This document shows, piece after piece, positions 1-11,462 of a stretch of DNA of 64,000 bases (the first letter of the stretch is position 1; every line of letters begins with the position of its first letter). The position numbers were made by a program, and so were the translations under genes. A model generated the notes under the pieces. The model saw only the letters and a list, made by a program, of their open reading frames with translations, was not told the DNA's origin and did not search any database. This DNA comes from Armillaria gallica (taxonomy: Eukaryota; Basidiomycota; Agaricomycetes; Agaricales; Physalacriaceae), in contig JBANDB010000006.1 in the NCBI GenBank assembly GCA_037576215.1, positions 3,844,001 to 3,908,000 on the forward strand, written 5' to 3'.

Positions 1-34
1 ATTACTTACCCTTGATTGAAGTTCGGGTCTTACA
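1..34 (+). repeat. 3' tip of the G1 5' LTR
   Basis: The first 34 bases match the end of the 3' LTR at 8142-8175, including the shared stretch around cttgattg(a/c)agttcgggtcttaca. The rest of this LTR is upstream of the window. No clear tRNA-type primer binding site follows directly. Confidence 0.85.
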
Positions 35-346
35 ATTAGCTCAAAGCTTTTTACTTATTCATTCCCCCAGAACCCCATGGAAGACGACGCACGCATCATA
101 GCTATATCACTAGGAATACCCAGCGCCACCTTCGTCTCCCTTGCCCTCATTCTTGCAATCAGGTTCCACTATAGAACAAGACAACTACAGCTACGACAAC
201 AAGAAGAGGCGCACTGCACCACTCCCTCAGTCATTACAGATAATACCAATGGCATCCTGCTCGAGCAGCAGCCACCCCGACTCCACACACCCATACCACG
301 CTGACCGATCCCAATCCACCAGCTCGTTGGACCGGGAGTCGACGAG

Positions 347-922
347 ATGGAGATGAACGTTTCTGAGTCGCTTCCTCCCATCATCCTGGAGAGACAATCT
401 CCTCCCTCTCCCGGAAGCAGCATGCTCAACATCCCAATCACCACCGACCATCCCGCTTCCTACTATGCATCGCTTGTCCCTCGAACTCCCACACCCGACA
501 CAGACTCCCGATACACTGCCCATGGCAGGAGACACAACGTGGGCTGCAACACTCGACCCAACGCCCCAGCCACCAGTCACGACCCTGGGGCTGACAGGCG
601 CCCCACTCCACCACCCACAGCCGGTGTTACTTCCGAGGAGTTTTGGGATAATGTCAATACCCCCTACAGCGCCTACTTCCCGGCCCCCAACTGCGCCTCG
701 TCCAACCATTGCACACCTCCCCCAAGAGGCTGGGGGACCCTTACAATGTGGAACTACCCCACACAGGCCAGCGAGCAGACACTCGAGCCTATACACATCG
801 AGGAACCCATCGCCGGCCCCTCTACCTTATCCCCACCAGGGCGACCCATCAGATCCTCACGTAGATCTGCAAACCGTCCCCCTCAAGCAAGTCATTGGGA
901 GCGACTCGCTCAGCGATTCTGA
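347..922 (+). CDS. Proline-rich ORF in the G1 leader, upstream of gag
   Basis: An open frame of 191 codons lies between the 5' LTR and gag. The product is rich in Pro, Ser and Thr with no recognisable domain or membrane segment. A second overlapping frame (465-953) and a short frame at 77-304 with a hydrophobic N-terminal stretch are also open. This part of basidiomycete gypsy elements often carries the disordered N-terminal part of Gag, so the ORF may be the start of gag cut off by a frameshift before 1041. I see no evidence for an independent function. Confidence 0.3.
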   Translation: MEMNVSESLPPIILERQSPPSPGSSMLNIPITTDHPASYYASLVPRTPTPDTDSRYTAHGRRHNVGCNTRPNAPATSHDPGADRRPTPPPTAGVTSEEFWDNVNTPYSAYFPAPNCASSNHCTPPPRGWGTLTMWNYPTQASEQTLEPIHIEEPIAGPSTLSPPGRPIRSSRRSANRPPQASHWERLAQRF

Positions 923-1040
923 GAGCGACCAGAGCCACCGCCCAAGTTCATGAGACCACCCAGTGGGTCAAGTACCGCAGTCGGGCAGCAGCCACCCTGT
1001 CCACCAACCCCCTTCCCCGACACCACGCCCAGGATCATGA

Positions 1041-2485
1041 TTGATGGCATCCCCAAGTCGTCCACCGAGCAGATGCACGAGCACTCACCCTACTACCCCA
1101 GCGAGGATGACGCTACCTGACACCATCAATTTTTATAATGAAACAGACAATGACCCCACAGTTCCCATTCCTGATTTATTAAGGCAAGCAACATTCCTAA
1201 ATATTTATAATTACTTCACCTTCGAATTACCCTTTTCCCTGGCTTGGGGAGCTTCCCAAGCTGGGAACGATTATTTTATGAGAAAGAACAGAGGTCTCCC
1301 AGCAGATGAGATCCTACAGTACGAAGCGGAGTGGAACGCTCGCTTCCTATGGAACACCATACACCCGGATGCTGTAATCGAGGAGTTTCCCCCTTACGAA
1401 GAAGCCACCCCAGAGATTGAGATCCAGGAACCAATGCCGGACGAACCACCGGTACCACCTCCCCAGGTCACCAATACCTTCACCTATGTCACCAGGCAGG
1501 CAGCACCAGGAATGTACCAACCTGGGTACCTACCATTTGCCGGTGGTGGCCATGGAGCTGGCGGAGGCAGTGGAGGTGGCGGACAACCAGCACAGCCACC
1601 TCCTGCCCCCCCAGTACAGGTAATGCTCCCATGCTTCCTGGTGCCTCCAGCAATGCCAGACCCGCCTATACCTTGGGAACTACAAGCTGGAATGATAGCC
1701 CCTTACAACGACTTCAAGCCAAAAATCTTGAAAGAAGTCGATGACTTCAAAGGGGACTCTGATGACATTGCCCACTTCTTCCTAAAGTGCGAACTGCACT
1801 TCGACGTCTTTAACCGGCACTTCCACCAACACCTGCATAAGGTCATCTTTTGCGTCTCTCGACTCGCAGAAGACGCCGAAAGGTGGTGGCAGCTGTGCAT
1901 GCAAGTCATAGGAAAGACGGCAGATGGAGAACAGCAGTACCTGACTTACGAAGACTTCAAGTCAGAACTCAATGGCAGGTTCTGGAAGGACACTGACTAC
2001 AGATAAAATATGTGCAGTGGGAAAAGCTAAAGCAGTTGGAGCACAAGGATGGCAACAAGTTCTTCCAGCTTTTCGAAGAACTAGCCTACCATGCCGGAGT
2101 ACACAATAACGACCAAGTCATGCTCCATCAGATCAAAAAGGCTGCCTGTCAGTCGAGCAAGAACACTATATACTCGTCAGACGGGGACGTGCCAGCCGAT
2201 TACCCAGCGTGGAAGGCTCATCTACTCCGAATCGATCTCAATTGGTGCCTCAAACAGGTGGAAGGAACGACAGGGCCACCAGCCCAATCACAGAAGATGA
2301 CCACGCCTGTACAGGGTGGTCAAACCAAGGCCCCTGTGCCGACAACAACAACGGCTACAGGGACAACTTACAGAGGACGTGGACAGCCGATGAATATTGA
2401 TGAAGCTAGGGCAGCATCAATATGTTTTAGATGTGGCAAGAAAGGCCACTTCAAGCGTGACTGCCCCAGTGCGCCCAGAACCTGA
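1041..2485 (+). pseudogene. G1 gag (capsid and CCHC nucleocapsid), frameshifted
   Basis: Gag forms the particle and packages the RNA. The frame 1041-2006 has an acidic, proline-rich N-terminus, a Gly-rich tract (about 1545-1590) and the capsid core, with the sequence DDFKGDSDDIAHFF at about 1740-1785 and a Trp-Trp pair near 1880. The continuation 2012-2485 is in another frame and ends with a CCHC zinc knuckle of form C-x2-C-x4-H-x4-C (CFRCGKKGHFKRDC, about 2430-2465). The break lies at about 2006-2012, where TAA ends the first frame. Because the capsid and knuckle flank this break, it is a mutation rather than a programmed end of Gag. Confidence 0.8.
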
Positions 2486-3036
2486 GCCAAGGCATTGCGA
2501 CGCGCAAATGTCTACTGGGATGCTCAGGAAAACCTCTCAATGATTGAGGAGGTAAAAAAAACAGCTGCGTAGATAACGATTCAATCTACCCAGCTACACA
2601 GAACTTAGTTTTGGCTGGTACACCTATCGCACTCAATTCATGTACTTATATATCGCCTGTAGTAACCACCGTGCATTCGAATATACCCACGACTTCGCAA
2701 TCAGACCAGAAACTAAACCAGAATCAAATCATGGTAGTTGGACTACTGACGATCTCAGGAACGGGCGCGGTAGTCACTGAGCTATCGGCTCGACGTTTGG
2801 CAAGTAACCTATTACAGGCGAAAGCGGACGGTAAGTCACCTACCATAGTGACACCCATCATAACAGCGGGGCCTCGGATACATGACTCCATGACTCAAGG
2901 TGATTCCAAGGACAGTGGGGCGTGTACTGCAAGACAGGACCAACTGGATGGGGCAGGAGGATGACCTCGGGTTGTTCTACCTGACCAAGCAGCTCTATGG
3001 AGTCCCTGCCGTGCAGGGAGTTTCGAGGGAATAACT

Positions 3037-3864
3037 TTGGCGAAACCTCCTCTAGTAAAAGAGAATACCGCAAGGCTAGCAAAGTTTAAATCCCACAATG
3101 GATTACAGAAAATGAGGGACATGGCGAGGGACTATTTGCCCTCGGTCCTGAAGAACCAAGAGGACGAACCAGAGTCGGGTAAGGGCCCCCGATCAGTTGC
3201 CAATGCCTATCGTGACGAAGGGCGACCAGACAAAGGGGGAACGCTGAATGAAACGAGGGTCCCGGTCATCACAGAGACGGGCTCGAAGGAACCAGGTGAA
3301 GGCAACCGCTACTCAACGGTGAGAAGCGTAGGCAATTGTTGTGCAATGGTGTCAGCCCAACCTGTTGCCCCTCCCCAGGGTGACTCCTTTGCAGAAAGCA
3401 CCTCCTGTTCCACGACCGACCAGAAAGCCGCAGGATTGGAAGCTGCTAGCGCCCAGGCAGTGCAAAGGGGGCATCAGGTAGCTACTTTGGAAGAAGTACC
3501 TGATCATGAGGACATTACCAGTTTCATGATGAACAAGAATGCTAAATTAACCCCTTTAGACTTAGAATCTGCGGTGACCTCACCGACGGTAGTTGAGCCC
3601 GTACAGGTCGACACGAAGGTTGAAGAGGCCCCGCAACTGTCACGCACTTATACAAGCGGACAGACCTATAATGAATGGCTTAAACCATTCGGAGCTGAGT
3701 GGACTCTGCGCAGAGTAGTAGAAGCACATACAGAGTCAGAGGCGAAGGCAATCCTAAAAAACTGGATTCACAAGGCACGCACTGAGGAAGTAGTCGACTC
3801 AATGATTGAAGCAATGAGGGGGATGAAGCGAATCGATGCACTCTGGTGGCTTGAAGAGCTATGA
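3037..3864 (+). other. G1 Gag-protease linker ORF
   Basis: This 275-codon open frame lies between the gag knuckle and the protease. It starts basic (MAKPPLVKENTARLAKFKSH), then is polar and low in hydrophobics, and ends in a helical, charged segment. I recognise no domain. Position suggests the N-terminal part of Pol before the protease. The protease frame (from 3893) is in another register, so a frameshift has probably separated them. The preceding 550 bp (2486-3036) has only short frames and is presumably decayed coding sequence of the same polyprotein. Confidence 0.5.
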
Positions 3865-3892
3865 GAGCCAAAGCAATATATCAGCGTGCTAA

Positions 3893-4402
3893 GTGAGAAA
3901 GGGAAGGACCTGGTCATCCCCGTCATACTGGGGCACCAGGAACCATTCCTCCATCTCCATGGATGTGTTGGTAGACAGTGGATGCACCAGTAGCGCTATC
4001 AACCAAAAGTTCATTGAACAGTACAACATTCCAACTCGAGCAACCGCCGCACCAATCCTGGTCTATAATGCCAACAGAACCAGGAACCAGGGAGGATCAA
4101 TTACCAAATATGCCAAAATCGAACTCAAAATCGGAGATCATTCAGAACGACTCGATCTAGCTGTAACAAATCTCGGTGATAAACAGATCTTCCTTGGTCA
4201 CGACTGGTTAGCCCGGCATAACCCAATCATCAATTGGAAGACAGGAGGATTAATGTTTGCACGATGCGAATGCCGCAAGAACCCATTCATATTATCCGAT
4301 GCAGATCCCGATGACAAGTGGGACGAAGAGTTGGAAGGAGGAGATACTATTCTCGCAATAGATTTCACGTGGGCCATCCTCATGTGCACATCATGCCAAT
4401 GA
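3893..4402 (+). pseudogene. G1 aspartic protease
   Basis: This is the retropepsin domain that cuts Gag-Pol. The active-site motif DSG is present in the string VLVDSGCTSSAINQKF at about 3963-4010. The flap and C-terminal part of the fold follow, with the typical gypsy sequence IFLGHDWLARHNPIINW at about 4185-4235. Downstream the frame runs out at 4402, whereas homologous sequence (FEEMVPKWCWDFNDLF) continues in another frame from about 4410. This shows a frameshift at the protease-RT junction. Confidence 0.85.
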
Positions 4403-5956
4403 CTTAGCTGCTGCAGCCAACGCAGACAAGGAGACCAAGACCTTCGAAGAAATGGTCCCCAAATGGTGTTGGGACTTTAATGATTTGTTCGTCAAAGACA
4501 ATTTCGACGAACTTCCCGAACCAAAGACGTGGGACCACACCATTGAACTCACTCCAAATGCAAGCGCCAATCTCGACTGCAAGGTCTATCCTCTTAACCG
4601 GAACTAACAAGCGGAACTCGACAAGTTCCTGGACGAGAACCTTTCGAGTGGACGAATACAACCCTCCAAGTCGCCGATGGCTTCACCTTTCTTCTTTGTC
4701 AAGAAAAAGGATGGCCAGCTATGACCAGTCCAAGATTACCGGAAGCTCAACGAAATGACGATTAAAACTGTTATCCACTTCCTCTGATCTCGGAACTGAT
4801 GGACAAGCTCCAGGGCACCAAATACTTTTCCAAACTCGATGTTCGATGGGGATATAACAACGTATGCATCAAGAGTGGTGACGAATGGAAGGTGGCATTC
4901 AGAACTAACCGAGGGTTGTTCGAACCCACGGTTATGTTCTTCGGGCTCACCAATTTGCCCACCACCTTTCAATGGATGATGAATGATATCTTCAAAAATC
5001 TCATTGCATTAGGCGCCGTCACAGTCTACCTTGATGATATCCTAATCATGTCCAAAACCAAAGAGGAGCATCGCCGCATCACGCGCGAAGTTTTAAGACT
5101 CCTCCGAAAGAACAAGCTATTCCTTAAAGCGGAGAAATGTGAGTTCAAGACCTTGGAAACAGAGTACCTCGGAGTCATCATCAGTGAAGGGACCATCCGG
5201 ATGGACCCAGTCAAAATTGCAGGAATCGCAGAATGGCCTGTACCAGTAAAGAAAGTACAGCTCCAGTCATTCCGGGGCTTTATCAACTTCTACAGACGTT
5301 TCATCAAGGGATACAGCAAGGTCATCAAGCCGATAACCCAGCTGACAGGAAACGATCCATGGAAGTGGGGAAAAGCGCAACAAGACACATTCAAGGAGTT
5401 GAAGCAACTACTGGCCGAAGAAGTGGTACTGGCAATACCCACAGAAGGAGGCAAATTCCGCGTAGAGGCGGACACAAGTGAAGGAGCAATAGGTGCAGTA
5501 CTGTCGCAGGAACAAGATGGAAAATGGCGCCCAGTCGCGTTTCTATCCAAGTCCCTCACAGTCACGGAGCACAATTATGAAATTTACAACAAAGAGCTAC
5601 TCGCAATAATGTTTGTGCTCGATGAGTGGAGGCACTACCTAATGGGTGTGACACAGGATTTCGAAATCTGGACGGATCATCAAAACCTCCAGTATTTCCG
5701 AAAACCCCAGAAGCTAAACCGACGCCAAGCGCGTTGGGTAACGGAGCTTGCCGAATACCATTTTACGCTGCACCACAAGTCAGGGACCACGAACAAGAAA
5801 GCCGACTTACTCAGTTGCAGAGCAGATCACGAGCAAGGAAAGAAGGACAATGATGAGGTTATTGTCCTCAAACCCAAGCACTTCCGGGCACTAGTCATGC
5901 CCACTATCGAAGAAACCCATTCCAAGATAAAGCAAGCCACACTCGACCACCACTGA
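4403..5956 (+). pseudogene. G1 reverse transcriptase and RNase H
   Basis: This region copies the element RNA and degrades the RNA strand. From about 4410 the connection and RT fingers are readable only across frames. A TGA at 4722-4724 interrupts the QLRPVQDYRKLN-type motif. From 4799 the palm is open: KLDVRWGYNNV, then FGLTNLPTTFQ, then the catalytic YLDD (VYLDDILIMS, about 5026-5055). The RNase H domain is clear (VEADTSEGAIGAVLSQ at about 5463, with KELLAIMFVL and the TDHQNLQYF strand after it). The frame ends at 5956 just before the integrase zinc domain. One cannot tell from sequence whether this TGA was original. Confidence 0.88.
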
Positions 5957-7526
5957 TGGGACAAAAAACATTGTGACTTCCCTTAACCACGACAAAGGAC
6001 TGAAAATGGATGATGGGCTGATCTATTATGACTCCTGCATTTACGTTCCTTCTGACCACGTGTTACAAGGTGAAATAATCACACAATTTCACGACCACAT
6101 CATGGCGGGACACCCCGGCATAGAAAAGACTAAAGAACTTGTCTTATGAGAATATTGGTGGCCTAGGATGAAAAAAGACATAGAGGACTATGTCCACGGC
6201 TGCGAGACTTGTCAACGAACCAAGTTGAGCACGCAACCAAAAGCAGCGCCGCTTCATCCAAACACGATCCTATCCCGACCATGGACTCATATTTCTGTCG
6301 ATATGGTGACTGGTTTACCAAAGAGCAATGGCTTTGATGCAATCCTAATGATTGTCGACTGTTTCTCTAAGGAAATCATACCTGTCGCATGTACAACAGA
6401 GATGTCATCGGAAGGGTGGGCCAAGATCCTACAAGACAAAGTATACGCTAGACATGGAATGCCTCAGGTCGTCATCTCCGACCGAGGCACCGTGTTCGTA
6501 TCCAAGTTTATGAAAGACCTTTATGACTTGCTTCAAATCAAGGCAAACATATCCACCGCCTACCACCCACAAACTGATGGACAGACTGAACAAGCAAATC
6601 AGGAGGTTGAAAAATACCTCCGGATTTTCGTCAATCACTGCCAGAATGACTGGGTGGAATGGCTCTCTCTCGTGGCTTTCGCTCACAATAACCACACCCA
6701 CTCTGCAACGGGCAAGAGTCCCTTTGAGATTAACTACGGCTATAATGCAGACCTTCTCCCTGGCACGAAACCCCGAGCACCCTTCAGAACACCGGCCTCG
6801 ACCACATTCGTTTTACAGATGCCGAAAATCCATGCCGAAGCAAAGCAAGCACTCGAGAAAGCTGCCGACCAGATGAAAGCCCAATTCGACAAAAAGAAAC
6901 GACCTGCAGTGGAATACCAAGTAGGAGACAAGGTATGGCTCGACACGACCAACCTCAATCTCCCACGTCCCAAGAAGAAACTCGCAGACAAACGAACAGG
7001 CCCATTCCCCATCATCGCCAAGGTCGGGGCATCAGCATATAAATTAAAACTCCCTACAGGCTGGCGCATCCATCCAGTATTCAACGAATCACTCCTCACC
7101 CCATATATGCTACCTGCATTCCCCAATCAAGAACAACCTCCTCTGCCACCGCCCGATCTTATTGATGGCGAAGAGCACTACGAAATTGAGCAAGTACTCG
7201 ACAGTAGAGACCGAAAGGTCAGAGGAAAAGCAGGAGAACCATGGCATTGGGTTACCGACTACTTCGTCAAATGGAAAGGATATAGACCCGAATCGAACAG
7301 CTGGGTAAAGGAAGATGACATGGACGCCAATGAGCTTGTCGACAAATACCTCGCAGAAAAAGTGAATCGTACCGAGCATGAGACAGGAGATTGGCAGTCC
7401 TACATGGACCCATTCACTGGACGAAAAGTTTGGTACAACCAACAGCTAGACTGGGATTGGTTTGGCAGCAATGACGACCCTTCGACATATTCGAAATCGC
7501 CATACGAACCAACCCAAATCCCATAA
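5957..7526 (+). pseudogene. G1 integrase with C-terminal chromodomain
   Basis: The integrase inserts the cDNA. The N-terminal HHCC zinc domain spans about 6040-6220 and is interrupted by TGA at 6147-6149 (VL*EYWWP). The Cys pair is CETCQRTK. The catalytic core has the DDE set: Asp in SVDMVTGL, Asp in ISDRGTVF, Glu in DGQTEQANQEVE. The C-terminus has the GPFPIIAKVG-type SH3-like segment. It then has a chromodomain of form FVKWKGY-x-x-ESNSWVKE (about 7265-7350), which in chromoviruses steers integration to chromatin marks. A Trp-rich tail follows to the stop at 7526. Confidence 0.9.
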
Positions 7527-7742
7527 ACGACACCAATCGAGACGAGCCCTATAATGGGGGATAACTACGGACCCTCACTCAAGAGCTCTTATGACAAATA
7601 TGCACTCATATGCATTTCCATTACGACTTCTAACGACAATATTCTACCAAAAAAGCGCACTTAATCGGGATTCCACGACGAGACAAAGGGGACGATGAAG
7701 TAAAGGGAAGGCCAATGTACTGGCAGTCGGGACGCCTGCCTT

Positions 7743-7755
7743 AACAGGGGGGTAA
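7743..7755 (+). other. G1 polypurine tract
   Basis: The bases aacaggggggtaa lie immediately before the 3' LTR start TGTTACG. Purine-rich runs at this place prime plus-strand DNA synthesis in LTR retrotransposons. Confidence 0.7.
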
Positions 7756-8175
7756 TGTTACGATTTATTCATTTTTTCAAGCATCTTATCTTATCAGGAT
7801 AAGATAAGATGCTTACTCATACATCTTACCCTCAGATCCACGACTTCCAGGAAGTCTTCATAAATCTTCACAGGCTACATGGTCACACACCATCGACACA
7901 TATTATTCTCGGCTACCATGTACTTGGCTTATTCACTTTCTAACACAGTACCCTCATCTTAGTACCCATTACAGACCCTCACTTTAGTATATAAGTAGTG
8001 TACTCAAAGCTGTATATTCCCTAGCTTTAAGCTAACATTTATTCATACGAAACACATTCCTTCTCGCTAAGTGCTATCAAGTTCGTCTTGAGCGGCAATC
8101 ATCCAAGAACTGGTTGGTGACTGTACAAACATGATACAGCTGACTTTTACCCTTGATTGCAGTTCGGGTCTTACA
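7756..8175 (+). repeat. G1 3' LTR, 420 bp
   Basis: The LTR starts TGTTACG after the polypurine tract and ends with the sequence also found at bases 1-34, giving TG...CA ends. A TATA-like element (tatataagtag) is at about 7988-7998. The U3 end carries a perfect 36-bp hairpin, listed separately. Confidence 0.88.
7779..7814. repeat. Perfect 17-bp inverted repeat with 2-nt spacer in the G1 LTR
   Basis: AAGCATCTTATCTTATC is followed by AG and then its exact reverse complement. It sits 23 bp inside the left end of the LTR (U3). It contains four copies of GATAAG/CTTATC-type sites (two per arm), the classic GATA-factor core. Whether it is a regulatory site or only a hairpin is not known. Confidence 0.8.
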
Positions 8176-9640
8176 AGAACAAAAAGAGTGAACATGGGCA
8201 GTATATATGACAAATATCTCCAGTGCACACTCTGCTATAGTATTGACCACCCAACCTTCCCTGTTCCTATCCACTTACCTCAGGATGACATGGCCTAGTA
8301 CCCTGCTCTGCTACTTGCAACAATGCATCCACAATTGATGTTGATACCCTATAGATCCTTGATATCCACTGCACCCCAGCTTGTGAGACCCAACCAGATT
8401 AAGGACATAGTATGTATGGGGGTGAAAGAGAAAACTGAGGGTTTAGAGGCCACAGGGGTAGTTGGGGACTTAACTGCAGACCATACTAACAATGCAGACA
8501 GAGCTAACATATATATAATATGGCAAATAGTATATATCTTAACCAAATATTTCTTCTTTTTTATATACAAAATATATACAATTAGGATAACTTGTAGATT
8601 CATGCAGGCTTTAATCACAATCTCTTATTAGATAAACTGTGAAACAAATAAATGATAACATAGATAATGAAAGTGAAAATAAACTCAAAACTGTAAAAAC
8701 CTTATACAGTAACTTTGTCATGATAAAAAGAAAGCCTGTTTTTATTAATCAACCAGGCTGGAACATACTGAACTTGCCCCCTTAATGGTATCCACAAAAT
8801 AGCCTCCAAATGTCAACAGAGAGATAGGTCAACATCACAAATGTGAGCACAAAGTACCACCACAGTGCCATCTGGAAGCTTTGAAAATAAAGCATCCAAA
8901 AAAATATACCAGCTATGGATATGTCTTAAATGAGTGACATGGGCAACACCAAAAAATCTTGTTGCTTTTCATGCACTCCTGTTGGATCCAGAGAAGAACC
9001 AAGAATATAACAGAGCCAGGAACAACAGAACCTTAAGGATCTATGCCATATATATAATCACAAGACTGAAGTCCATGCTAATCATGCTAGAAAATAAAAT
9101 TCATTTATAGAGCATTTGCACACACTATACACTACAATACATAGTTCAGAATTTGGCCTCCAAACAATCCCTAGCAGTATCATCTCTTAAAAATAAAATA
9201 ATGATCAGAAAAGAAAGCTTGCAATGCATGATGACACATCTGACACCACAACATGTGGGCTGGAACTTGATCTCTGTGGGCCTCTAACACCACCTATCAG
9301 TGATAAAACAGTGATCAAAGAAGAAAACCTAATAGTGTCTGGCAATGCATGTTATCACAATATATAGCCCAGATCTCAACACTCATAAAATTCCTTGGCA
9401 CCACTATAATACTATGACTATGACTATATCTTCATAGGGTGATACACATTATACACATCATGTACATATATACCCAGTTACATTTTCATAATGATGTCAC
9501 TTACCTTACTGTATGATTTTGACTGTGGCTTCACAAGGTGTTATATGTTATGCTTTATGGCCATGGAACTATAGCTTCACAGAGTCAAGTTACACATTAT
9601 GGCTTATGAATTTTGCTTCATTTTCAATTGTACTACCTCA
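8176..9640. other. AT-rich stretch with no recognisable gene
   Basis: This 1.46 kb has very few CpG, many stop codons in all frames, and no domain that I recognise. The longest open frame (8323-8631, 102 codons) shows no family motif. It lies between G1 and the X-family fragments, so it is most likely old, mutated transposon sequence or part of the Helitron found at 10.9 kb. Confidence 0.5.
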
Positions 9641-10190
9641 CTGAAGAGCAAGCTCACTTGCTAAGTAATCTGTTTGCATTAGAGAATTCGGCCTCAGTAG
9701 GATGCACTTGCATGTACACCAAGATTAATTTAGATAACTACACATCTGTAATCTATGATCTGTAGTCTCTGGAGATCTGGAGAAATGATATCACATGTGA
9801 GACAGTCAAGAGAACTATTGGTAATTAAGGATTAAGCAGCTATTGAGTGTAAGCCTGTGAGCTACTCTGCTGCTAGGATGAGTGATATAGACATCACTTA
9901 GCTCTTTGAGACTACTAAAAAGAGGAGCAAGTAGCACTCTACCTAAAGTGCTGTGCCAGTTTGGACAAGGGATTATCAGCTGACAACAAATCAAAATTAC
10001 TAAAGAACCATTTGTAACAATCAATCTCCCATAATATAAGTAGAGTAGAATTTCATATAATAAGGCAAGCTATCTACCTCCCATGTACTGTAATAAAGTT
10101 TTAATTTGAATCTGGACTTGTTGCACCATATAAGAGTTAGTAACTTTGAGTCTTAGCTGTAACACAAGTTTAGTGAGCTTATAGAAAAAA
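9641..10190 (+). repeat. Fragment A of the X long-LTR family
   Basis: The sequence follows 21,29x-21,97x of element X in order: the tttagataac region, the ggagatctgga region, the gattaagcagctattgagtg region, and the end at cacaagtttagtgagctta. It has one internal deletion of about 140 bp relative to X, between the agaga-acc and gattaagcag segments. Nearly every CpG of X is TpG or CpA here. Confidence 0.75.
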
Positions 10191-10850
10191 ATTTGCAAAA
10201 ATGTCATACCTTACATATTAGCAATACAGAGGTATCACATGTGGGCTGACAGTGTAAGTGGCATGCAAAGAAGTAGGGTCACTGAGGTAGAGAGCTCTAT
10301 GATAGAAAAAGAAGTAGCAGAATTAAAATATAAGAACTTCGTTATTGCACTGTACCTTATAGGCATGCACAACAACAAGGCCGAAGGGCGAGCTAGCTTG
10401 CTAAACCATCTGTTTGTAATAGAGAATTCAACTTCAGTAGGATGCACTTGTATATGAGCTGCAACTAATTTAGATAATGACTCATTTGTAATCTATAACA
10501 TGTGGTCCTTGGAGATCTGGAAAAACAATATCATGTGCAGGGCAATCAAAAGAACCCCAGGCATGGCCTAGAAACAGACTTTGGCTGATGGAAATGGCAA
10601 GCAGGTTTGGAGTCTGAAGCATTTCTTGATTACTGAGTCTAGAATATAACACTGTCACCTTTGGAGCAAACCCAAAAGCTGAATACAAAGTATGATCAGT
10701 GATTGAGGATTAAGCAGCTATTGAGTGCACATCTGTGGGCTACTCTATTGCTTGAGCAAGTGATATAGACATTGCTTAGCTCTTTGAAACTACTAAAAAG
10801 AGGAACAAGCAGTGCACTGCCTAGAGCACCATACCAGTCCAAGATAGTCA
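10191..10850 (+). repeat. Fragment B of the X long-LTR family
   Basis: This segment matches the first part of X (about 21,105-21,765), starting near the TGCAAAA-x-TCATA segment some 30 bp inside the X end. It directly follows fragment A in the same orientation. A covers more distal X sequence and B more proximal, so the two are separate pieces or a rearranged copy. CpG sites of X are again TpG/CpA; for example X gcatcgcgagcgagc corresponds to gtatcacatgtgggc in B. Confidence 0.78.
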
Positions 10851-10859
10851 TGCTTTATA

Positions 10860-11462
10860 CACTTTATTTTCTCAGAGTTAGTTTTTGACTTCAAAATGTT
10901 CATTGTCAGCAAGAGGATTCTTCTGAGAAAACTCAGTTTCATTATCTTTTGCATAAGACTTTTAATGGTAGTATCTATATGGATGACTGGCAACTTCTTA
11001 TTACACACTCACAATACAATCTGCTCAGAAATGAGCAACTCCAGTCTACTAATGTTATCTGCTTATTTGAAACTGCCAAGGACATTCACACTTTAAACCT
11101 TCAAGAACTTTTGACTCTCAACTGTCCTTGCACAAAGATAATAGCTAAACATGATGGTGGTTCCTTTGCAAAGAAAGCTGCACCAGAGGAAGCTGGAGAT
11201 CTGGAGCCAGAACTGATTCTTTGTAGAGGTGCAAAGATAATGGTGACACAGAATATATGGCAAACAAAGGGTATGAGCTTGGATCTAGTCTCACTCTCAC
11301 TCTCTCTTCTATGTCCTTCACTTGCAGAACTTGTGAACAGCACAATTGGCTTTGTTGAAAATATAGTCTGGCCTCTAGACTCTGAACAATCTGATCTTCC
11401 TCTGGTGGTCCTGGTCTCTATAATGACATACACTGGACCTATGTTATTATCAGCAACCTCAT
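10860..11462 (+). pseudogene. Helitron helicase (PIF1-like) middle part
   Basis: The translated segment contains a typical Helitron/PIF1 helicase order: QEDSSEKTQFHYLL, then DDWQLL, then the NVICLFETAKDIHTLN segment. It continues with EEAGDLEPELILCRGAKIMV (about 11,185-11,245), where helicases of this family have the conserved GLEP-x-L-x-L-x-x-GA-x-VM motif. A 57-bp GT-AG intron fits at 11,271-11,327; splicing joins QTK to ELVNSTIGFVENIVW. The product ends at the YTGPMLL strand with a TGA at about 11,462. The missing C-terminus is found at 15,975-16,283. The Walker A part was not found upstream. Confidence 0.75.

Larger units (their letters stand above)
1..8175 (+). mobile_element. G1: degenerate Ty3/gypsy chromovirus, 5' LTR cut by window edge
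   Basis: Order of parts on the plus strand: LTR end (1-34), leader, Gag with CCHC knuckle, aspartic protease, reverse transcriptase, RNase H, integrase, chromodomain, polypurine tract and 3' LTR. This is the Ty3/gypsy order, and the C-terminal chromodomain makes it a chromovirus. The reading frame is broken several times: a shift inside gag at about 2006, another near 4402, and TGA stops at 4722-4724 and 6147-6149. In these conserved contexts (LRPVQDYRKLN and VLREYWWP) an arginine is expected, so both fit CGA to TGA. The element is therefore probably dead. The left target duplication lies outside the window, so it cannot be checked against the bases after 8175. Confidence 0.93.

Noticed and set aside
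227..796. 189-codon minus-strand frame in the G1 leader
   Set aside because: It is the antisense shadow of the proline-rich leader ORFs; no motif, and composition is explained by the opposite strand.
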